Source: Biomphalaria glabrata (Eukaryota > Mollusca > Gastropoda > Planorbidae). Taken from it: a DNA stretch of 64,000 nt. The stretch covers positions 60,755,309 to 60,819,308 of the forward strand of contig NC_074711.1 of assembly GCF_947242115.1 (NCBI RefSeq). The letters run 5' to 3'. This document shows positions 58,001 through 64,000 of the stretch, in pieces. Every line of letters begins with the position of its first letter. The first letter of the stretch is position 1. The position numbers were made by a program, and so were the translations under genes. Under the pieces are notes generated by a model, which worked only from the letters and a program-made list of their open reading frames with translations, did no database searches and had not been told where the DNA came from.

Positions 58001-60014
58001 TCAAATTTATAACTCGGCTCTTGCCTTTGAAATGAAATAATGATAAGGATGAGACAAACCTTCTTCAGAAATGATTAATCTACATGAACCTACAATGAAC
58101 AAAAACAGTACATCATCTCATGCTTCTAGCCTGCTATTAAACCTAATAACTAGGTAAACAAAGGAAAAATAAATCCTAAATCTTAACTTTGGTATATAAT
58201 CCCAAGTCTTGGAGATGTTCAGGAAATGAAAGTATTTTTTAAGGAAAATTAAATGGCTTAATCAATATACAGAAATAATATATATACCATGATCTGTGTA
58301 AAGAATGAGTATTATAATAAAAAAAAAAAGCTAATACTAATCTTTAGCAGCCCTATAGGCCAATTTAGTTAAAGTTGAATCAGTTAAAGAAATGTTAAAA
58401 TGATATGTTTATATTATATAGTCTTCTTATAGCAAATTAATATATAGAACAAGTAACCAAGAATCAAATTATATCCACAAGAATATATCCTTATTCTTGA
58501 AAATTACTTCTTTTTCTAATATTACATTTTTTAATATTAAATACTTTTAACAAATCTAAATCAGATTAAATAAATTACAAATTTGATGAATTCAATAAAG
58601 GTTATACACTAATGAAAGGTCCTAAAAATGTTAACAATTATAGAATGTTTTACACAAGACTAAACAGCTATTTTCAACTCTTTCAAAATCCTATGAAATT
58701 CGACAATTGATTAATCACTATTACTTGAGCCCATCAATCACAATGTTACCTCGATTAGGAACAAATGAAGTTTCACATCCTGAAGTGGATACTTCTTCTG
58801 TAGACAGAGCATTCTTTCTTGGAAGCATTACTCTAGACTCACTCACTGTACATTGACAAATTATCTGGACACTTGACCATGCTAAGACCTCATCCCCAGA
58901 GCTAAAATAAACAATATTTATTCCAAAGCTAAATAAGCTTCTATATAAATATATGGAAAACATTGTGTTGGCTATAGGTGTTTTCAAAAATATTAATCTG
59001 TACATCCATAAAATATTTGGCTAATATAAAAAACAAAAAAAAAAAACATTAATAATATAAAAAACAATAAAAAGTTATCAAAATAAATTTTAAGCAATTG
59101 AATTCATAATGTTCTTAAAAGCAGTGATGCATGTAGTTTGTATTTTATTGCAGCAAATATCAGAAATTCTTAGTGCCTTACAGTGTGAACTGGTGCAAGT
59201 GGCATACAAAACACCAGATGTGCTAATGCAGAGCAAAAGAGGGTTAACTGAAAAAATTTTATGGTGACCTCTACCACTGACTAAGACATGCACTGATTGC
59301 AGCCAGACATTCTGAGCACAAATAACCACAACAGTCATAAATATATGTCGTTCTCATTGAGAATGATACAAAAACAATAAATCGCTACAGAGTGAGTTAA
59401 AATAGAGATGAAATGATGTACTACAAACAGAGGTGAATCTAAGGAGCATTCGTAGCCTTTTAAGAACTAACTATTGATGAATTACCAACAGTACGATAAA
59501 TTGTAAGACAAAAATGTCTTTCAAAGATACATATGAATAAGATGTCCATAAAAATGTCTATAGCAAATGTAGTTTATTATTGATATCATTGTCTTTGAAA
59601 TTTAAATTTGCTTTGAATTGGGAGACATCATGATTAATTTCTTTTAGAAATAGTCCCAAGGAAGTGTTGGTATACACTCAAAGCATGAGTTTATATTTGT
59701 CATTTTGTTGTTTCTTCTTATATATTTCATTCATCAAACAATTGGAATCAATTATGCTAATAAGTTTACTTTAAAATTTTTTAAAACAATCATAAAATAC
59801 ATTAAAAACAAATGAAGTATTAGAACATTAGGTACCTAGAAATAGACAATTCAAAATAACAGGGTAAAAAGTTTTAAAAAAGTAGTTTATTATTTTGAAA
59901 TAAAAAAACTTACTTATTGTCAGGAGATGTGTTTGTAAAAGTCACTTCACAGTTGATTGTTTCACCTGCCAAGAAGACAGGGCCTCGAATAAGACTTGCC
60001 ACAACCTCCAACAT
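52927..60014 (-). CDS. RGP1: RGP1 homologue, RAB6A-GEF complex partner protein 2, 387 aa, 8 coding exons
   Basis: Exons in order are 60014-59914, 58901-58750, 56217-56134, 55262-55113, 54438-54298, 54193-54066, 53726-53549 and 53156-52927. They total 1164 nt with consistent phases. The protein opens [20 protein letters not shown], as in human RGP1 (391 aa). It keeps [106 protein letters not shown] and [13 protein letters not shown]. Known role: with RIC1 it forms the guanine nucleotide exchange factor for RAB6 at the Golgi, needed for endosome-to-Golgi retrograde traffic. The fold is arrestin-like, with no catalytic motif of its own. Introns contain a LINE 3' end and a SINE fragment. No break is seen. 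Confidence 0.94.
54676..55062 (+). mobile_element. 3' end of a jockey/CR1-type LINE with (ATT)n tail, RGP1 intron 4
   Basis: A plus-strand frame ends [20 protein letters not shown] and [11 protein letters not shown], the typical C-terminus of such LINEs (R-x-SFxPxAI-x-LN). About 100 bp of 3' UTR with TTTCCTTACGGATAATAAAG follows and ends in (ATT)n at 55034-55062. It is a different family from the 61.4-kb LINE, which has a GATAA-type tail. Only the last part survives and the 5' limit is uncertain. Confidence 0.75.
55578..55668 (-). mobile_element. Worn SINE core fragment, RGP1 intron 3
   Basis: The minus strand reads TGTTGGTTGTTGTGGTGGTC followed by ACATGA, then CAACCATAGACTCATGTAAT, matching the core of the 5440-5742 SINE with many changes. 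No tRNA-like head is found. Confidence 0.5.
56235..58749. other. RGP1 intron 2; no other feature seen
   Basis: A long AT-rich intron between coding exons 2 and 3. Short frames on both strands show no family features, and no transposon domain is recognisable. Confidence 0.6.
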
Positions 60015-61394
60015 TATTATATGAAATACCTAATGCAGAATCAAATTCTTAGAATGAGTGGTTGAATTTCAAGCTAAGAAGTGAAAACAAGTATTTACAT
60101 GGTGAAAACAAGCTTGAAAATGAAAATCACCCGAGATGCATATAATCTATATATATAATTCTCTTTGTCGCTCAAGGGTTTGGATGAGAAGAAGAAGTAA
60201 AGGAAAGATCACTTCTCTTACTTCTGCAGATAGTCACCCCACGAAAAAACAAGAGGGGGAGAGAACAAGTATTCACCGGTCACTACAGATGGCTTCCTGG
60301 TCGTGCGGTTTGTGCGCTGGACTGTCGTTTGGATTTATCAAACCCTGCCCGCTCCCATCCCCCTTCGTCCTGCAGGAGGTTTGGACTAGGAAGTAAACTA
60401 TCTTCAACTCTGAAGGAACATCCGAAACATGTAAAACATTTTACTAACAAACATTTTACAAACATTAAATAGCAGCGCCGGACTTAACCAATGTGACCAA
60501 GAAGTCATGGAAAGAGAACAATTAATCTACTATGTATATTGACCGGTCACTAAATCGTATGGCTGGACTTAACCATTGTAGGGCCCTATGCGAAACGGAT
60601 TTCGCTGGGCCAAGTTTGGGTAGGGAAGCGGATAAAAAGTGAAATTTAAGAGTTTGTATTAGAAAATAAATTCGTCTATGCATTTTATTCATTCTTTACT
60701 ACGTACAGAATTACTTTACGGGCCTTGCATGTAGCAAAGTCATACAGTATATCATAATAATTCTGTTTACTACATAGATCATGCTCAATAGCAAGAATTA
60801 CCAAATGTTTCAATCATGCAAACATAAAATAAGTCTAAAAGTTCGCGTAGCCGTCACTTTCCCAGCGACCTAATTTTGGTAGAATAAGTGAGTTCATGTT
60901 TTTATTTTTTGTGTTCGTAATTATGCATAATTTGAAAACATTTTAATGATTTCATGTGAGGGGCTATGCCTGGGGATCTTAAAATTTAGTTAATGTTAAT
61001 ATTATAATGGTAATTCTGAATGAGTTCACTGGTCAGCCATCTTTGTTATTGTTTTGACTGTAATCTTAAATCTAGGGTTTTCTCTCAGATTTGTTTTTTT
61101 TTTAATTAACTGTGCTTAAATCCTCCTAATAAACAGACCCTGTAATATTCAGGCCTATTTGCTTACTAAATAATGGCTTTTGGATTGGGGGGGGGGGGGG
61201 GGGGGACATTAGACCTACCCTACAACTACAAGTGTTAGTGTTGTTTATTTTATTCACAATTTCTTTTTCAACTAGTTTCCTTGGCTTTTACGACAGAAAT
61301 AACTTTTACGGACTTTTCACTGCTGTGTGAGAATTATCTTCACTGAATCTATCATAGATGTAGACTCTTGATCTAAGTCACTAAAATTTGCTGA
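60015..61394. other. Upstream region of RGP1
   Basis: It should contain the RGP1 promoter, which is not recognisable. It holds the second-family SINE (60291-60465) and two same-orientation copies of a GGACTTAACCA motif (60480-60492 and 60564-60577), the second running into TTGTAGGGCCCTATGCG as at hAT-like ends. A run of about 20 G lies at 61187-61205. Confidence 0.5.
60291..60465 (+). mobile_element. tRNA-derived SINE, second family
   Basis: It starts GGCTTCCTGGTCGTGCGGTT and continues with TGGACTGTCGTTTGGATTTA, CCTGCCCGCTCCCATCCCCC, GGAGGTTTGGACTAGGAAGT and CTGAAGGAACATCCGAA. It matches 30047-30220. About 13 bases between GATTTATC and AAACCC are missing here, which removes part of the B box. 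Confidence 0.75.
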
Positions 61395-63622
61395 CTTTTC
61401 ACGGCTGTGAGAGAATTATCTTATCTTCTTATCTTATATAATACAGACGTTACTTCAAAAAAGAAGATGATTACGTCCTATGCGTCATGCATTTAGTCAT
61501 GCATATTAACCAATGACTTAAATTCTGCCAAGTCACTGGTTTTCCTGGCTAGCTCAGGCAACCCATTCCATGCTCTAATAGCACTAGGGAAGAAGGAGTA
61601 TTTGTACAAATTTGTCCTAGCATATGGGACGAGGAATGTGCCTTTATCTTTGTGTCTTTCAGAGTATTTTATTAAATTTTGTTTTTGTATTTGTAGATTA
61701 TGGTTCAGTGTTTTATGTATTATTGCTACTTTACTTTTGAGCCTTCTGTCCTGAAGGCTTTCTAAATTTAGTGATTTTACTAAAGGTGTTACTCTAGTCA
61801 AATGTGAATATTCGTTTGTTATGAATCGCACTGCTCTATTTTGTGTCTGTTCTAGTTTCTTAATGTTTTCTTGAGTTGAGGGGTCCCAAACAGAGGATGC
61901 ATATTCTATTATTGGCCTAACCAAGGTTAAATAACATTTTAGTTTTATGTTCTTATTTGATTTATAGAAATTTCTTTTAATAAATCCTAATGCTTTGTTT
62001 GATTTTTTTGTAGTTTCATCAATATGTGGATTCCACGACAGTTTTTCATTTATTATAACACCTAGGTATTTTGCGTTTTTAGTCTGTGTTACTGGTTTGC
62101 CATGAATAAGATAAGTGGAATTAATTTGTTTTAGTTTTTTTGTTACTCTTAACAACTGACATTTTTCTGGGTGGAAAGACATGCTCCAATTTCATTCCCA
62201 TTTCTGTAATTCATCTAATTCTCTTTGTAAAATATGTGTGTCTTGTGTTGTTTTTATTGTTCTATATATTATGCAATCGTCTGCAAATAATCTGACTTTT
62301 GTTCCTGAAGTAATGCAATTTGGTAAATCATTTATGTAAATTAAAAATAGTAGTGGACCCAAGACTGTTCCTTGAGGTACACCTGAGTTTACTGTTCTCT
62401 CCCTATCAGAAAGTCTTTAATCCACTGATGCAGTGGATCATTAATGCCGAAATATTTTAATTTTTTAAGCAAACTATGGTGGTGAACTTTGTCAAAAGCC
62501 TTAGAAAAATCTAGTAAGATAGCATCTATTTGTTCACTATTATCTAAACCTTTTGAAAAATCATCAATTAGTCCTATTAGTTGTGTTTCACATGATCTAT
62601 ATTTCCTAAAGCAATGTTGGTATGGTGTGAGGACATTATATTTGTCTAAGTGGTTTATGATGTTGCTACATATTATGTGTTCTAGGATTTTACATGTGAT
62701 GCTGGTAAGTGATACTGGTCTGTAGTTTCCTGGGTCAGATTTTTCTCCTTTTTTAAATAGGGGGGTGACATTAGCTTCTTTCCAGTCCTTTGGTACTCTG
62801 CCCTGGTTAAGTGAAGCCTGAAAGAGTATTTTGAACACTGGGGCTAGCTCATTACTTAGTTCTTTGAGTAATCTAGCTGGAATACCATCAAGTCCAGAAG
62901 CTTTATTTGGTTTGGTGTTGGCTAATAGTTTTTGAATTCCATTTTCTTGTACTACTATATCTTCTATGTTGTCTACTTGGTTCAAATTCAGTAATATGTC
63001 TTTGTCTCCTGGGGCTGAGAATGCTGATGCAAAGTATTTGTTTAGAATGTTTGCTTTAGTTTCATTATCATTATGTATTATGTTATGTTCATCTTTTAAT
63101 GGCGCTACGCCTGTTGTTTCCATTTTCTTAGACTTAATGTATGACCATAGGTTTTTGTTGTTATCTTTAGATATTACATTGTTTATGTATTCACTCTGCA
63201 GCTGTCTGCTTACTTTTTGGGTTAAGTGTTTAATTTTTATATACTTTTTGTAAACTCTTTCTGCATTAGTTTCTTTAAATTTTCTATATAGGTTTTCCTT
63301 CTGTTTACAAAGCTTCTTTAGTCTATTATTAAACCAGCATTTATTTATTTTGTTTGATGTGTATTTAGTTGGTATATGATTTTCTATAATGCTTTTAAGA
63401 TGGTTTTTAATGAAATTCCAGAGGTCATCGACTGGTTGGTTAATGTCTTTTTCTAATAAGAATGTTTGTTGAAAGTTTAATGCAGCTTGGTGTAGTTGTG
63501 TTAGGTTACATTTATTCCAGAGTAAGATTTTTCTTTTGGGTTTTGTATTGGCTACTGCTTTTATCTGACTGTGTATTTTTATGATCTCATGGTCTGATAG
63601 ACCAGGGATAATATCTTCACTA
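61395..63622 (-). mobile_element. CR1/jockey-like LINE, 2.2 kb, 5'-truncated inside the endonuclease
   Basis: From its 5' edge near 63622 it reads the endonuclease end (SEDIIPGLSDHE) and then a linker. Reverse transcriptase follows with NKASGLDGIPARLLKE, VTPLFKKGEKSDPGNYRPVS and LLDFSKAFDKVHH. After one frameshift near 62395 come [17 protein letters not shown] and [10 protein letters not shown] single in-frame TGA near 62190 precedes the final segment (SMSFHPEKCQLLRVTKKL, YASSVWDPSTQ, FFPSAIRAWNGLPEL). The 3' UTR has GCATGACTAAATGCATGACG, ATCTTCTTTTTTGAAG and a GATAAGATAA-type tail. It is the longest copy of a family with five more 3' fragments in the window. Two lesions and the missing 5' part make it inactive. 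Confidence 0.9.
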
Positions 63623-64000
63623 GACGCTAGATCTAGTGATTTACAGTAAATTGAGAATCTAGCCTATTTCTAGAGTAATCTAGACATTAAATGTATCTAG
63701 ATCATTAAATTGACTAAAGTTCACGGAGTTTTCAGGTTAGGTGCGAATTATCTTCTCTAGATCTATCTTAGATCTAAATCTAGAGTAATCTTGACGCTGT
63801 CACTACGATCACTAGTGACACTAGCTAGATGATTTACGCAGTCACTCTTAGTCAACTTAGACTTAGTGTTACAACAAAAAGATTTTAGGTGAGGGAGGGC
63901 CTGGAGAGGGGTAGCCTACACTACACATTAAGTTGGTAATTGCTCTAATTATAGACAAGAAATGTATATATTGTATATTTGACCAAGTCAAAATTAAAAG
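63623..64000. other. AGATCT-rich flank; no gene seen
   Basis: CTAGATC and AGATCT words are dense from 63630 to 63800, followed by AT-rich sequence. No coding or RNA feature is seen. Confidence 0.55.

Noticed and set aside
60136-60396. 86-codon plus-strand frame upstream of RGP1
   Set aside because: Most of it is translated tRNA-derived SINE.

Overview
The window is animal nuclear DNA. It is AT-rich, with long introns, GT-AG splicing and dense transposon debris. It most likely comes from a mollusc, probably a pulmonate or other heterobranch gastropod. That assignment is an inference from the tRNA-headed SINE family, the many AGATCT/TCTAGA runs and the lophotrochozoan look of the proteins. Nothing bacterial is present.

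Five conserved host genes could be rebuilt exon by exon with consistent splice phases. They are GLRX3 (minus, 247-7967, 10 coding exons, 336 aa), PBDC1 (plus, 11487-19083, 6 exons, 170 aa), an HMG20A/B-like HMG-box protein that also carries a U1/JAZ-type C2H2 finger (minus, 20824-25036, 11 exons, 508 aa), carboxypeptidase Q (plus, 44987-50510, 6 exons, 477 aa) and RGP1, the RIC1 partner in the RAB6 GEF complex (minus, 52927-60014, 8 exons, 387 aa). They are unrelated housekeeping genes, not a pathway cluster. GLRX3/PBDC1 are divergent, PBDC1/HMG20 convergent and CPQ/RGP1 convergent.

Between and inside them lies a repeat landscape. An 84-bp tandem array sits in the last GLRX3 intron. tRNA-derived SINEs lie at 3.1, 5.4 and 37.3 kb. 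An RNase H-bearing LINE lies antisense in PBDC1 intron 1, and two solo LTRs each have ATAT on both sides. A damaged piggyBac element with clear ends occupies 26338-28624, and a Ty3/gypsy-type LTR fossil occupies 29796-33791. An RTE-like LINE 3' end lies at 34.9 kb. Several 3' fragments of one CR1/jockey-like LINE family are scattered through the window, and its longest copy is at 61.4-63.6 kb. A nest at 38.9-43.0 kb has a retroposon inside a hAT element, inside a second hAT element, inside a 71-bp tandem repeat.

The most interesting signal is a roughly 430-bp retroposon family with two copies (32318-32747 plus; 40542-40966 minus). Each copy has 12-13 bp target-site duplications and an AAG-repeat tail. 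Each begins, at the exact base after the duplication, with 79 nt that fold as an HDV-like self-cleaving ribozyme: P1, P2, P3, P4 and a GGCUAA catalytic joint, with an 8-bp P2 closing the fold. The predicted cleavage site is the element's 5' end in both copies. An open frame that is conserved over its 3' half runs from an ATG to the tail.
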